DNA of 64,000 nt from the NCBI RefSeq assembly GCF_000004195.4, contig NC_030683.2, positions 6,065,345 to 6,129,344 of the forward strand, written 5' to 3'. The stretch comes from Xenopus tropicalis. Lineage: Eukaryota > Chordata > Amphibia > Anura > Pipidae. Positions 22,745-33,354 of this stretch are shown here, piece after piece (position 1 is the first letter of the stretch; every line of letters starts with the position of its first letter). The notes below the pieces were generated by a model, which made no database searches, was not told the DNA's origin, and saw only the letters and a program-made list of their open reading frames with translations. Position numbers and translations under genes: made by a program.

Positions 22745-23922
22745 AGCAGGCAGAGATGGTGCCTATAGTAGCAGTGGGGGGATAATAGCCTCTGGGAAGG
22801 GATTGGGGCTGTGGGATAGCAGGTATAGTAGGGAGAGATGGTGCCTATAGTAGCAGTGGGGGGATAATAGCCTCTGGGAAGGGACTGGGGCTGTGGGATA
22901 GCAGGTATAGTAGGGAGAGATGGTGCCTATAGTAGCAGTGGGATAATAGCCTCTGGGAAGGGACTGGGGCTGTGGGATAGCAGGTATAGTAGGGAGAGAT
23001 GGTGCCTATAGTAGCAGTGGGGGGATAATAGCCTCTGGGAAGGGACTGGGGCTGTGGGATAGCAGGTATAGTAGGGAGAGATGGTGCCTATAGTAGCAGT
23101 GGGGGGATAATAGCCTCTGGGAAGGGACTGGGGCTGTGGGATAGCAGGTATAGTAGGGAGAGATGGTGCCTATAGTAGCAGTGGGGGGATAATAGCCTCT
23201 GGGAAGGGACTGGGGCTGTGGGATAGCAGGTATAGTAGGGAGAGATGGTGCCAATAGTAGCAGTGGGGGGATAATAGCCTCTGGGAAGGGACTGGGGCTG
23301 TGGGATAGCAGGTATAGTAGGCAGAGATGGTGCCTATAGTAGCAGTGGGGGGATAGTAGCCTCTGGGAAGGGACTGGGGCTGTGGGATAGCAGGTATAGT
23401 AGGGAGAGATGGTGCCTATAGTAGCAGTGGGGGGATAATAGCCTCTGGGAAGGGACTGGGGCTGTGGGATAGCAGGTATAGTAGGGAGAGATGGTGCCTA
23501 TAGTAGCAGTGGGGGGATAATAGCCTCTGGGAAGGGACTGGGGCTGTGGGATAGCAGGTATAGTAGGGAGAGATGGTGCCTATAGTAGCAGTGGGGGATA
23601 ATAGCCTCTGGGAAGGGACTGGGGCTGTGGGATAGCAGGTATAGTAGGGAGAGATGGTGCCTATAGTAGCAGTGGGGGGATAATAGCCTCTGGGAAGGGA
23701 CTGGGGCTGTGGGATAGCAGGTATAGTAGGGAGAGATGGTGCCTATAGTAGCAGTGGGGGGATAATAGCCTCTGGGAAGGGACTGGGGCTGTGGGATAAC
23801 AGGTATAGTAGGGAGAGATGGTGCCTATAGTAGCAGTGGGGGATAATAGCCTCTGGGAAGGGACTGGGGCTGTGGGATAGCAGGTATAGTAGGGGGAGAT
23901 GGTGCCTATAGTAGCAGGGTAA
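22745..23922. repeat. 82-bp tandem array, about 14 copies
   Basis: The unit contains GGTGCCTATAGTAGCAGTGG, GGATAATAGCCTCTGGGAAG and GACTGGGGCTGTGGGATAGC. Length varies by 1-4 bp in the G-run. It lies 0.3 kb downstream of the receptor stop, possibly within the 3'UTR. Confidence 0.97.
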
Positions 23923-24227
23923 CAATAATATCTGGAAAGGTTTCCTTATTGTCCCAATACTATACACAGTTCTATCCATTTCTGAATGACCAACAAGGTG
24001 TCAGGGTTCAGTCTGTGCAAGCCATAATCCTATCCATATTCAGGATGCTCTGCGCACAGAGATAACATTCTGCCTCTGGGCTCCTGGACAGAAGGCAAAC
24101 AGCACCCCCCCCCCCCCATTCCTCTCCAGCAAAGTGTACAAACCACTGTTCCATAATGCATGGGGTTTATGCCACTGTGCGCAAACAAGTTGCCGGGCCA
24201 TCTGGACATTGTTTCCCTCTCTATAAA
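23923..24227 (-). other. Proximal 3' flank or 3'UTR of the receptor
   Basis: Unique sequence directly after the stop codon, with an 11-nt C-run near 24107. No canonical AATAAA on the minus strand within it. Confidence 0.45.
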
Positions 24228-25259
24228 TTACAGGACCACGCTGAGGACACAAGGCGCCGTGGGCCCTATCCTTTTCCTCTTCCACAGAAACATCTTTTTG
24301 AGTTCCCCTCGGAAGCTGTCGTGCAACCAGGCGTAGAGCAAGGAGTTGGTGCAGGCCGACATCATGGCCAACCAATGGCACAGCAGCTGCACCAGGTTAA
24401 AGTACTGCTTGTCGATGAGATGAATATCAATATCTTTCATTATATTGAAGATATGCAGCGGCAGCCAACACATGCCGAAGGCCCCCACCACCAGTACCAA
24501 CAAGCGGAAGGTCTTCTTCCTCCTGGCCCTGTCCCACTCGGCCTGCACGTTGGTGATGTTCCCGGGGACCACCCGGTTCTTCAGTTTGACGGAGATCCTC
24601 AGGTAGGACAGGGCGATGATAATGAAAGGAAGGGCATAGGTTAGGATGAGGGTGCTGTAGGCGTACGCCAGGCGTTTCTTCTCCATCCCAAACCAAAACT
24701 CCTCACAGATGGAGAAGTCCAGCTGAGGGAACTCAACGTGGTAGGTGTGTGCCAAGGCCGGGGCGGCCATTAAACAACTCAGCAGCCAAATTCCAGCTAG
24801 AATGTAGGCGCAGGTAGGAATGGTCAACCGTCTCCTGAGGGGGTAAACGGTGGCGTGGTACCTGTCCACTGCGATCACCGTCAACGTGAAGACCGAAACG
24901 TAGACGGTCACCGGCTGCATCAGAAAGACGAAGTAGCAGAGGAAGTGGCCAAAAACCCATCCCCTGGGCTCGAAAACGTACGCCAAGGTGAGGGGCACAC
25001 AGGTGGCACACATGAGCATGTCGGAGAACGCCAAGTTGCCCACCAGAAAGTTGGTGACGTTGTGCATCTTCTTGGTTCGGCAGATGACATAGATGAGCAG
25101 GTAATTGCCAAAGATGCCGGTGAAGACCACCAGGGAGTAGCAGGGGATGATGAGGGCTTTGTAGGAGTGGATGAGCTGCAGCCCCATGAACTGCTGGCTG
25201 GAGTTACTGGCCATGGCCGGGAAGAGGCTTTGGGTGGTGGAGATGTTCCTTGGGGTCAT
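24228..25259 (-). CDS. prlhr: Prolactin-releasing hormone receptor (PRLHR/GPR10-like GPCR), 343 aa
   Basis: Class A (rhodopsin-like) receptor for prolactin-releasing / C-RF-amide peptides, acting at the plasma membrane. The single-exon frame shows seven membrane segments at about 35-60, 70-95, 105-138, 148-170, 198-222, 250-274 and 288-312. Visible family marks: N52, D80 in LAFSD, the highly conserved [19 protein letters not shown]108-C185 disulfide pair, DRY at 132-134, W158, [10 protein letters not shown] at 224-233, WDRARR at 242-247, CWLP at 264-267 and YAWLHDSFR at 309-317. N-glycosylation sequons lie at N5 and N18. The C-terminus SVVL matches the SVVI type II PDZ ligand of mammalian PRLHR. 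NPxxY is NSLLY (305-309), an unusual change. Met16 has a better Kozak context (GCCATGG) than Met1, so the true start may be Met16. Family assignment is strong; which paralogue is not settled. Confidence 0.93.
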   Translation of the reverse strand: MTPRNISTTQSLFPAMASNSSQQFMGLQLIHSYKALIIPCYSLVVFTGIFGNYLLIYVICRTKKMHNVTNFLVGNLAFSDMLMCATCVPLTLAYVFEPRGWVFGHFLCYFVFLMQPVTVYVSVFTLTVIAVDRYHATVYPLRRRLTIPTCAYILAGIWLLSCLMAAPALAHTYHVEFPQLDFSICEEFWFGMEKKRLAYAYSTLILTYALPFIIIALSYLRISVKLKNRVVPGNITNVQAEWDRARRKKTFRLLVLVVGAFGMCWLPLHIFNIMKDIDIHLIDKQYFNLVQLLCHWLAMMSACTNSLLYAWLHDSFRGELKKMFLWKRKRIGPTAPCVLSVVL

Positions 25260-25304
25260 CGTTCCCTTCAGGTGGGGGGAAATTGTGCTCTGGGATCCTC
25301 ACTC

Positions 25305-25603
25305 CTACAGCAGGGGAACAGGATATAGAGAGCATCACATTATTGTACCTGGGGAGGGGTAACAGGTAGACTCATACCCCGGGGACCCCCAGCCCCAATG
25401 GCAGGGGAACAGGATATAGAGAGCATCACATTATTGTACCTGGGGAGGGGTAACAGGTAGACTCATACCCCGGGGACCCCCAGCCCCAATGGCAGGGGAA
25501 CAGGATATAGAGAGCATCACATTATTGTACCTGGGGAGGGGTAACAGGTAGACTCATACCCCGGGGACCCCCAGCCCCAATGGCAGGCAGGCTGCCTACT
25601 TAC
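25305..25603 (-). other. Predicted 5'UTR intron of the receptor gene
   Basis: On the minus strand a strong donor, GCA|GTAAGTAGG, has its GT at 25603-25602. An acceptor, CTGTTCCCCTGCTGTAG, ends at 25305. This would define a 299-bp intron placed 45 nt upstream of the start codon. Almost all of it is the 91-bp minisatellite. Inferred from splice motifs only. Confidence 0.45.
25312..25587. repeat. 91-bp tandem repeat, 3 copies
   Basis: AGGGGAACAGGATATAGAGA starts at 25312, 25403 and 25494, exactly 91 bp apart, and the copies look identical or nearly so. Each minus-strand unit contains CCCCTCCCCAG|GTACAAT, a potential splice acceptor followed by GT. Confidence 0.97.
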
Positions 25604-25720
25604 TGCTCCGGGGAGCTGGAGGCATCTGCAGCCGCTGCTTCTTCTACTGCCTCCGACACTAACGGCTTCTCTAACAGCAAAGTGAGAGCTGGGGGGAGTG
25701 ACAGGGAGGAGGGGGCTATC
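25604..25720 (-). other. Candidate 5' non-coding exon of the receptor gene
   Basis: A GC-rich unique block lies between the predicted donor and the upstream TG-rich tract. On the minus strand it contains an ATG at 25625-25623. After the predicted splice this opens a 42-codon upstream frame overlapping the receptor start. No TATA box is evident. Transcript start unknown. Confidence 0.3.
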
Positions 25721-25724
25721 CCAC

Positions 25725-26775
25725 TCTGTGTGTGTGTGTGTGTTATGTCTATGTGTGTGTCTGTGTGTATGTCTATGTGTGTGTGTCTGTGTGTGTGTCT
25801 GTGTAGTGTTTGTTATGTCTATGTGTGTATCTATGTAGTGTGTGTTATGTCTGTGTGTGTGTCTATGTAGTGTGTGTTATGTCTGTGTAGTGTGCGTCTT
25901 TGTGTGTTTATGTCTGTGTATATGTCTATGTGTGTATCTATGTAGTGTGTATGTGTGTATCTATGTAGTGTGTATGTGTGTATCTATGTAGTGTGTGTAT
26001 GTGTGTATCTATGTAGTGTGTTTATGTGTGTATCTATGTAGTGTGTGTTATGTCTTTGTTTATGTGTGTGTGTCTATGTAGTGTTTGTTATGTCTATGTG
26101 TGTATCTATGTAGTGTGTTTATGTGTGTATCTATGTAGTGTGTGTACGTGTGTATCTATGTAGTGTGTTTATGTGTGTATCTATGTAGTGTGTGTTATGT
26201 CTGTGTGTGTCTATGTAGTGTGTGTTATGTCTGTGTAGTGTGTGTCTTTGTGTGTGTATGTCTGTGTATATGTCTATGTGTGTATCTATGTAGTGTGTGT
26301 TATGTCTTTGTGTATGTGTGTGTGTGTCTGTGTAGTGTTTGTTATGTCTATGTGTTATCTATGTAGTGTGTTTATGTGTGTATCTATGTAGTGTGTGTAC
26401 GTGTGTATCTATGTAGTGTGTTTATGTGTGTATCTATGTAGTGTGTGTTATGTCTGTGTGTGTGTCTATGTAGTGTGTGTTATGTCTGTGTAGTGTGTGT
26501 ATGTCTGTGTATATGTCTATGTGTGTATCTATGTAGTGTGTGTTATGTCTGTGTAGTGTGTGTATGTCTGTGTATATGTCTATGTGTGTATCTATGTAGT
26601 GTGTTTATGTGTGTATCTATGTAGTGTGTGTTATGTCGTTGTGTGTGTGTGTGTGTGTCTATGTATGTATCTGTGTATATGTCTATGTGTTTGTGTCTAT
26701 GTGTGAATCTGTGTTTGTCTCCGTCTGTATGTCTATGTGTGTGTGTGTTTCTGTGTGTGTGTGGCTATGTGGATG
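25725..26775. repeat. TG-rich low-complexity tract, about 1.05 kb
   Basis: Irregular mixture of (TG)n with TATCTATGTAGTGTG and TTATGTCTGTGTAG motifs, repeating in blocks of about 30-50 bp. It lies directly upstream of the receptor's candidate first exon (CA-rich in gene orientation). Confidence 0.95.
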
Positions 26776-26783
26776 ACAATTTT

Positions 26784-27044
26784 CAAGGAACAGTAACACC
26801 AAACAATGCACAGGTTACATAGCAGATAACGGATAAGCTCTGTAGAATATAATGTTATCTGTTACCTGCTATGTAACCTGTGCCTTTTCCCCTTTAAATG
26901 GCTGCCCCCGGGCTACACAGCAGCTTATTTATATAGTAACCTTCCTGACACAAACACACAACTTTTACCAGCGCAGGTTAATAGTACATTATATTTTAAC
27001 TACTTACAAACATTTACATTTATTTGGAGTTACTGTTTCTTTAA
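26784..27044. mobile_element. T2-type MITE with AGGAACAGTAACACC ends
   Basis: The left CAAGGAACAGTAACACC is inverted at the right end GGAGTTACTGTTTCTTTAA. An inner hairpin pairs GCACAGGTTACATAGCAG with CTGCTATGTAACCTGTGC. The TTAAAGRAAC terminus and TTAA site fit the T2 type. Confidence 0.8.
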
Positions 27045-27337
27045 GGCAACAATCCCGCTGAGAACAGAATCCTCTCTGTGGCGACTAATCTCCTTCAGTG
27101 CTTTAATACCGGTGAGAAATTAAATTGCTGGTAGAAAGTGACCCTGTGGGGCAACTTTGGGCGACTTTAGCCGAATCAGCACAAATGGTTTCCTGCTGGC
27201 CGTTTACATTGAGATAAGTTGCCACTGCTAGAGATGTTACCGTGTTGAGTAAATACGCAGGTGAACACTAGAGGGCAGTAGAGCCTGTGCTGGATACCCT
27301 ATTGGCCTGACTACACCCCCTGTCATTCCTGTTCCTT
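27045..27337. other. Unique spacer with a near-consensus CTCF motif
   Basis: The plus strand ACACTAGAGGGCAG at 27265-27278 matches CCASYAGRKGGCRS at 13 of 14 positions. Otherwise nothing recognised. Confidence 0.35.
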
Positions 27338-27537
27338 AGGGTGAAGACACACAGGGCTACTAGTAGCAGCTTCATGTCACGGCTACTAAAACAGACAATG
27401 CTGATCATTTACTGATAATTGTCTCTGTGTGTGTTTAGTAGAGGCAATTCTCAGTATTGTCTATGGCAGGGGGTTTTCTGGAGTTCAGAAGCCGTGACAA
27501 GTAGCTGCTACTAGTAGCTCAGTGTGTCTTCACGCTT
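27338..27537. mobile_element. 200-bp palindromic MITE (GTGAAGACACAC ends)
   Basis: AGGGTGAAGACACACAGGGC and CTACTAGTAGCAGC at the left are inverted at the right as GCTGCTACTAGTAG and AGTGTGTCTTCACGCT. No coding capacity. Confidence 0.85.
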
Positions 27538-27729
27538 CAGGCCAAGAGCAATGATAAGGATCTCTTTATATGGACACTCTGATGTTCATTACGCATGTAC
27601 AAAACCTAATGTGTCTGTTCCCGGGATGGGAAATAAATAGCTTTAATTTGCCTTTTGGATACGGTGTTCCTCATTACTGGGGCATTAAATGAATTATGTC
27701 ATTAAAAAACAATCAATGTGGGATAATAT
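27538..27729. other. Unique spacer
   Basis: AT-rich, no feature recognised. Confidence 0.35.
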
Positions 27730-28140
27730 ATCCTCTGCTGTAAATTAGCAGTCACTGAGGGGTTCTGTGCCCCCCATATAAAGGCACAAGGCTGCAGGCT
27801 GAGTTATACAGGGAACTCTGAGTATCACTCATGTATTATAAGGGATACTGTACCCCCTACTGTAAATGATAAGGATATTAGCAGTCACTGAGGGGTTCTG
27901 TGCCCATATAAAGGCACAAGGCTGCAGGCTGAGTTATACAGGGAACTCTGAGTATCACTCATGTATTATAAGGGATAATGTACCCCCTACTGTAAATGAT
28001 AAGGATATTAGCAGTCACTGAGGGGTTCTGTGCCCATATAAAGGCACAAGGCTGCAGGCTGAGTTATACAGGGAACTCTGAGTATCACTCATGTATTATA
28101 AGAGGTAATGTACCCCCCCTACTGTAAATGATAAGGATAT
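27730..28140 (+). repeat. ~132-bp tandem repeat, 3 copies (forward orientation)
   Basis: GCAGTCACTGAGGGGTTCTG lies at 27748, 27881 and 28011. Same family as the eight-copy array at 37518-38556, which runs in the opposite orientation. Confidence 0.95.
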
Positions 28141-28463
28141 CAGAAGTATATTAAAACGTATTAGAAAATGTACCTGCTCAGAGTTGTACGGAGTCAGAGG
28201 GCAGTTCCCATGGGCACATATGAGTGTTTTTCTCCAAACAACATTACAGATCCCGAGGCCAATACAGCTGTTTATACATTATATAGAGACGTATGTGCCC
28301 TTCACATCAGTTTCTCTGGTTACCAGGCGATTCTCAAGGATGATGTTAATAGAGAGAAAGCCTGTTACTCTGACCTTGGCTACTTTATCCTCCCTTACTC
28401 CAGATAAGTTTCATACAAAGCCAATGCCTCTGCATTGCATGGTCTCCTTCAGAGCAATAAAGG
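28141..28463. other. Unique spacer
   Basis: No gene recognised. Overlapping short open frames have no family resemblance. Confidence 0.35.
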
Positions 28464-28615
28464 TTAAAGGGGAACTTCACCCACACACAACTTTTGCTTT
28501 TTGAAAAGTAAACATAATTTCAAGAAACTTTTCAATATACACCAGTTTAAACAATATGCAGGCTTTTCATGATATTTAATGTAATAAATAATAATGTTAC
28601 TAATATAATAATATG
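28464..28615. mobile_element. End of a T2-type MITE (TTAAAGGGGAACTTCACCC)
   Basis: GTTAAAGGGGAACTTCACCC is followed by AAAGTAAACATAATTTCAAG and a TGATATTTAATGTAATA block. It abuts a unit of the ~240-bp family, so this is a truncated or composite copy. Confidence 0.7.
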
Positions 28616-28961
28616 GTTGGAGTGATATCCCCCCCCCCCTCACCCCCAGCAGCCGATCAGCAGAACAATGGGAAGGGAGCAAGATAGCAGCTCCCAGTAG
28701 GTATCAGAATAGCACTCAATAGTAAGAAATCCAAGTCCGGCTTGGGACTCCTCCAGTTACATGGGAGTAGGAGAAACAATAGGTTAGCTGAAAGCAGTTC
28801 TAATGTGTAGCGCTGGCTGAAAGCTCAGACTCAGGCACACTTTACTGCTGCGCTGCAAGTTGGAGTGATATCCCCCCCCTCACCCCCAGCAGCCGATCAG
28901 CAGAACAATGGGAAGGGAGCAAGATAGCAGCTCCCAGTAGGTATCAGAATAGCACTCAATA
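28616..28961 (-). mobile_element. Tandem-core element fragment (copy 2)
   Basis: About 1.5 inverse-oriented units of the ~240-bp core (GTTGGAGTGATATCC to AATAGCACTCAAT). Cut at its far side by a hAT-like end (CAGGGTCGGACTGGGGGGTG). Confidence 0.85.
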
Positions 28962-28985
28962 CAGGGTCGGACTGGGGGGTGCAAT
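28962..28985 (+). mobile_element. hAT-like terminus fragment
   Basis: CAGGGTCGGACTGGGGGGTG is identical in form to the inverted terminus at 13329-13348. Only the first about 24 bp is preserved. Confidence 0.55.
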
Positions 28986-29282
28986 GCATTGTGGGTTATG
29001 TAGTTCCTGCATGCTGTCTGTAAGCTGTGGTGAAGTTGTTATATTTTGTAACATCAATATTTTAGTCCCTCCTCCCCTGCCAGGATTTCAAATGATGCAG
29101 AAGGAGAAGAACTATTTTGCAGCTGGATTTCAGCCTATGAAAATGGAATTTATTCCGACTGTTTGAAGGAACAGATTACAGCGACAGGTGTTGTGTTTGG
29201 TACATATTAACAATGGCATTTTTCAGCCGTCAGAGAAGCAATCAACCCTGCTAATTCCCAGCCAGATGTGGGAGCTCCTCCG
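28986..29282. other. Unique spacer
   Basis: Contains ATTGTGGGTTATGTAGTTCC, an inverse CCCACAAT/ACTACA motif of a dispersed repeat. No gene. Confidence 0.35.
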
Positions 29283-29475
29283 TTTGGCATTTAACTGCTC
29301 TACGGTTGCTATGGTTTGGCATTTAACTGCTCTACGGTTGCTATGGTTTGGCATTTAACTGCTCTACGGTTGCTATGGTGTGGCATTTAGCTGCTCTACG
29401 GTTGCTATGGTTTGGCATTTAACTGCTCTACGGTTGCTATGGTTTGGCATTTAGCTGCTCTACAGTTGCTATGGT
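29283..29475. repeat. 32-bp tandem repeat, 6 copies
   Basis: TTTGGCATTTAACTGCTCTA plus CGGTTGCTATGG is repeated six times with single-base variants. Confidence 0.97.
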
Positions 29476-29507
29476 TGCTACCCTTTGTTCAGAAGCCAGT
29501 CAGCTGT

Positions 29508-29625
29508 ATCAGTTATTGGTTGTTTTTATAGGTAAATCTGTATGCTCAGTGTATACACCTATTTGTTGTACAGCGCAGTGAAATATGTTGGCTAATAATA
29601 ATAATAATAACAATAATAATAATAA
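29508..29625 (+). mobile_element. L2-like LINE tail ending in (AAT)n
   Basis: GGTTGTTTTTATAGGTAAAT, TCAGTGTATACACC and TTGTACAGCGCAGTG match the copy at 3250-3335. The element ends in a (TAA)n microsatellite, as L2/CR1-type tails do. Confidence 0.75.
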
Positions 29626-30149
29626 AAAGTGGGGTTTCTCTGGGTTCAGCCTTCCTGTTCCTAAATGTAATGGAAATTCCAAGAAAGATAATAGATATTT
29701 TCCTTTCAGCATCTCCCGGCCCAGCGATGCTCTCGCACACGTCAATGGCTCATTCATTTGCCGTTGTGGTAATTTAGAAACTCACGTCTCCCCTTTGCTG
29801 CGGAATGTGTGTCATTCCCGGGGAGCCATTTTTAGGGCTGAAGGGCCCTTGTGGGATGAGCAGCCGGGGCAAACATTGCGGAGAGACAGAACAATTAAGC
29901 AGGCAGCTTGATTAGATGGCCCTTGAAGTCTGCTTGTGGCGGAAATAAGAGCAATCAGGGATCATGAAAGGGGTAAATCCACCGCGGAGAGGCCATAATT
30001 GAACTAGTAAGGGAAAGCTAATGGGAATAATGCTGGGGGGGGTCTGTGGAAACATTGGAAAAACACTGGCAGAAATATATTTAGAATTTTCAGTAGGTTC
30101 TGGTGAATATATATATATATAGGGTGCAGACTCACGGAGCTCCCTTCTC
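29626..30149. other. Unique, evenly composed sequence
   Basis: About 400 bp (29640-30060) lacks repeats and has balanced composition, unusual for this window. A candidate conserved non-coding block. No exon recognised. Confidence 0.35.
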
Positions 30150-30157
30150 CCACCCTT

Positions 30158-30246
30158 AGATTGTAAGCTCTGTGGGGCAGGGCCTTTCTGTCTGTGTTGG
30201 TCTGCTGTAGTGCAGTGTATACACATAGTGCAATAGAAATACAAAT
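30158..30246 (+). mobile_element. L2-like LINE tail
   Basis: AGATTGTAAGCTCTGTGGGG then CAGGGCC and TGCAGTGTATACACATAGTG, a short copy of the same tail. Confidence 0.7.
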
Positions 30247-30814
30247 CTACAGAGACACATAACCTTCTGTGGCATTATCCACTTCTTTGTGGTAAGGGAG
30301 GCTCAGCAGGGGTCCCTGCGGGGGTTAGTGGGTGTGGGGGATGCGGCTGGGTGGGGGCCCCTGTGGGGTGGGGATAGCATCTAATCTTTCCTTACTCCTT
30401 ACACACAGCAGCAATGGCAGCACAGTAGGCACTTATCTATAGCTCAGCTAAATAAAGATTCCTCACTATAGAACATCAATATTATCCCTTCATAGCCAAC
30501 ACACCCATTACATGAACAGATGGAGAGTAACACCCATTTAATTGCCCCGGGTATCAGTACATCCCGCCCCCTGAGATATGTATCGCTCTGCGGACACGGC
30601 GCTATGTATAAATCTGACTGATTATATGTAATGGAACATAAACATTGTATGGATCAAACAGGAAGGTTACGGGATCAATACACTTGGGCACATCCAGGGG
30701 CTAAAAATACATCTCAAGTACACTGACCAATCAGCACACAGCTACGCAATTTAGTTACGTAAAAACTTACGTAACTTGCGTATGAAGTAAAAGCCAATGC
30801 AGAGAAGCTTTGCA
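30247..30814. other. Unique sequence with a G-rich patch
   Basis: 30298-30372 is G-rich with several GGGG runs. 30748-30778 has the inverted pair TTAGTTACGTAA / TTACGTAACTTGCG, related to repeats on the other side of the following array. Confidence 0.45.
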
Positions 30815-32462
30815 CATGAACTTTCCAGCAGGGGAATGACTGGTTATTATAGAGTCACATCAGCTGTTTGTATTGGGATCTATTTACTGAATGATATGAG
30901 CGGCTCCTACATGAACTTTCCAGCAGGGGAATGACTGGTTATTATAGAGTCACATCAGCTGTTTGTATTGGGATCTATTTACTGAATGATATGAGCGGCT
31001 CCTACATGAACTTTCCAGCAGGGGAATGACTGGTTATTATAGAGTCACATCGGCTGTTTGTATTGGGATCTATTTACTGAATGATATGAGCGGCTCCTAC
31101 ATGAACTTTCCAGCAGGGGAATGACTGGTTATTATAGAGTCACATCAGCTGTTTGTATCGGGATCTATTTACTGAATGATATGAGCGGCTCCTACATGAA
31201 CTTTCCAGCAGGGGAATGACTGGTTATTATAGAGTCACATCAGCTGTTTGTATCGGGATCTATTTACTGAATGACATGAGCGGCTCCTACATGAACTTTC
31301 CAGCAGGGGAATGACTGGTTATTATAGAGTCACATCGGCTGTTTGTATTGGGATCTATTTACTGAATGATATGAGCGGCTCCTACATGAACTTTCCAGCA
31401 GGGGAATGACTGGTTATTATAGAGTCACATCAGCTGTTTGTATTGGGATCTATTTACTGACTGATATGAGCGACTCCTACATGAACTTTCCAGCAGGGGA
31501 ATGACTGGTTATTATAGAGTCACATCGGCTGTTTGTATTGGGATCTATTTACTGAATGATATGAGCGGCTCCTACATGAACTTTCCAGCAGGGGAATGAC
31601 TGGTTATTATAGAGTCACATCGGCTGTTTGTATTGGGATCTATTTACTGAATGATATGAGCGACTCCTACATGAACTTTCCAGCAGGGGAATGACTGGTT
31701 ATTATAGAGTCACATCAGCTGTTTGTATTGGGATCTATTTACTGAATGATATGAGCGGCTCCTACATGAACTTTCCAGCAGGGGAATGACTGGTTATTAT
31801 AGAGTCACATCAGCTGTTTGTATTGGGATCTATTTACTGAATGATATGAGCGGCTCCTACATGAACTTTCCAGCAGGGGAATGACCGGTTATTATAGAGT
31901 CACATCATCTGTTTGTATTGGGATCTATTTACTGAATGATATGAGCGGCTCCTACATGAACTTTCCAGCAGGGGAATGACTGGTTATTATAGAGTCACAT
32001 CAGCTGTTTGTATTGGGATCTATTTACTGACTGATATGAGCGGCTCCTACATGAACTTTCCAGCAGGGGAATGACTGGTTATTATAGAGTCACATCAGCT
32101 GTTTGTATTGGGATCTATTTACTGACTGATATGAGCGGCTCCTACATGAACTTTCCAGCAGGGGAATGACCGGTTATTATAGAGTCACATCAGCTGTTTG
32201 TATTGGGATCTATTTACTGAATGATATGAGCGGCTCCTACATGAACTTTCCAGCAGGGGAATGACTGGTTATTATAGAGTCACATCAGCTGTTTGTATTG
32301 GGATCTATTTACTGACTGATATGAGCGGCTCCTACATGAACTTTCCAGCAGGGGAATGACTGGTTATTATAGAGTCACATCAGCTGTTTGTATTGGGATC
32401 TATTTACTGACTGATATGAGCGACTCCTACATGAACTTTCCAGCAGGGGAATGACTGGTTAT
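30815..32462. repeat. 95-bp tandem array, about 17 copies
   Basis: CATGAACTTTCCAGCAGGGG recurs every 95 bp (30910, 31005, 31100 and so on). Diagnostic variants (CAGCTG/CGGCTG, TATTGGG/TATCGGG, GAATGA/GACTGA) are interspersed, suggesting ongoing unequal exchange. No indels of note. Confidence 0.98.
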
Positions 32463-32720
32463 TGGGCCCCACAGCAACATTATTGGGGCCCCGACGCTTA
32501 TGCAATTTACAAATTTACGTAACTTATGCAAAAATGTTATTTTCAAAGAAATTTCATAACTTTCCACTGACCCCCCAATTAAAATACTGACTTATTAGCA
32601 CATTAATTATTTCTACTATTTTTATGAACTACTACTGACTGGTTTTGGGCCCCACAGCAATATCATTGGGCCCCTAAACTTACGTAACTTATGCAAAAGC
32701 TTGTGTAACTTCCATATCAA
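32463..32720. repeat. Two copies of a GGGCCCCACAGCAA repeat, about 182 bp apart
   Basis: TTGGGCCCCACAGCAACATT then TTACGTAACTTATGCAAAA recurs as TTGGGCCCCACAGCAATATC then TTACGTAACTTATGCAAAAG. Confidence 0.85.
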
Positions 32721-32896
32721 GCAATGATGGCACAGAGCTGGGGCAGGTAGGTGTGAAGGGGTTAAACTTAGGGCCACTGACCCCCAATAAACATTAATCA
32801 GTGGAACTCTTTCTATGAATTAAAGTTTGAATGGGACTATGAGGGGCCCCCGGCTACACCCACATGTCTGCACATTGATGCACTCGTGTTGTACAT
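32721..32896. other. Unique spacer
   Basis: No feature recognised. Confidence 0.35.
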
Positions 32897-32984
32897 CAGG
32901 GGTCCCCAACCTTTATTACCCGTGAGCGACATTTAAATGTAAAAAAATGTTGGGGAGCAACTCAAGCAACCGTATCAACAAGCC
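32897..32984 (+). mobile_element. hAT-like end (CAGGGGTCCCCAACC)
   Basis: CAGGGGTCCCCAACCTTTATTACCCGTGAGC-like sequence, split here as CAGGGGTCCCCAACCTTTAT and TACCCGTGAGCGAC, is a typical terminus of a vertebrate hAT non-autonomous family. The other end is not found. Confidence 0.6.
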
Positions 32985-33165
32985 AATTAGGTCCCCAATC
33001 CAACAGAATAATCAAACCTGCCTATGGAGATCTGGTCAATTCCAGGCCAGATGTTGGTCAGGGAGGCCAGTCATTTTTGCCCATACAGGGGCAGATAAGC
33101 TGCCCAATCCATCTAAAGGACTATCGGCAGCTGAAACCGGCCCGTGTGTGGCACCCTAAGGTTCT
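32985..33165. mobile_element. MITE with GGCAGATAAG / TGCCCATAC blocks
   Basis: Shares blocks (TTTTGCCCATACAGGGGCAG, GGGAGGCCAG, ATCTAAAGG) with the reverse-oriented copy at 37283-37450 (CTGCCCATGTATGGGCACCA). Non-coding. Confidence 0.6.
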
Positions 33166-33354
33166 GCTTGCAGCCTGGTCTCACATCACTGCATACATCA
33201 TGGGGCATCGTTACTTTACAGGGCAAAGTGCACAAACTGGCACCTTTGCATTAGTCCAACTTAACCCCAGTTCTGTAGCCAGGGCCACCATCAGAAATCG
33301 CGGGGCCCCTCACAACAAAATTGTCTGCCCCTCCCCAGTGACCCCTCCCATCAG
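33166..33354. other. Unique spacer and repeat debris
   Basis: Contains CCAGGGCCACCATCAGAAAT, a dispersed GGGCCC-type repeat end. No gene. Confidence 0.35.

Noticed and set aside
24156..25328. Long plus-strand frames opposite the receptor
   Set aside because: They are antisense shadows of the GPCR coding region, caused by its GC-rich codon pattern.
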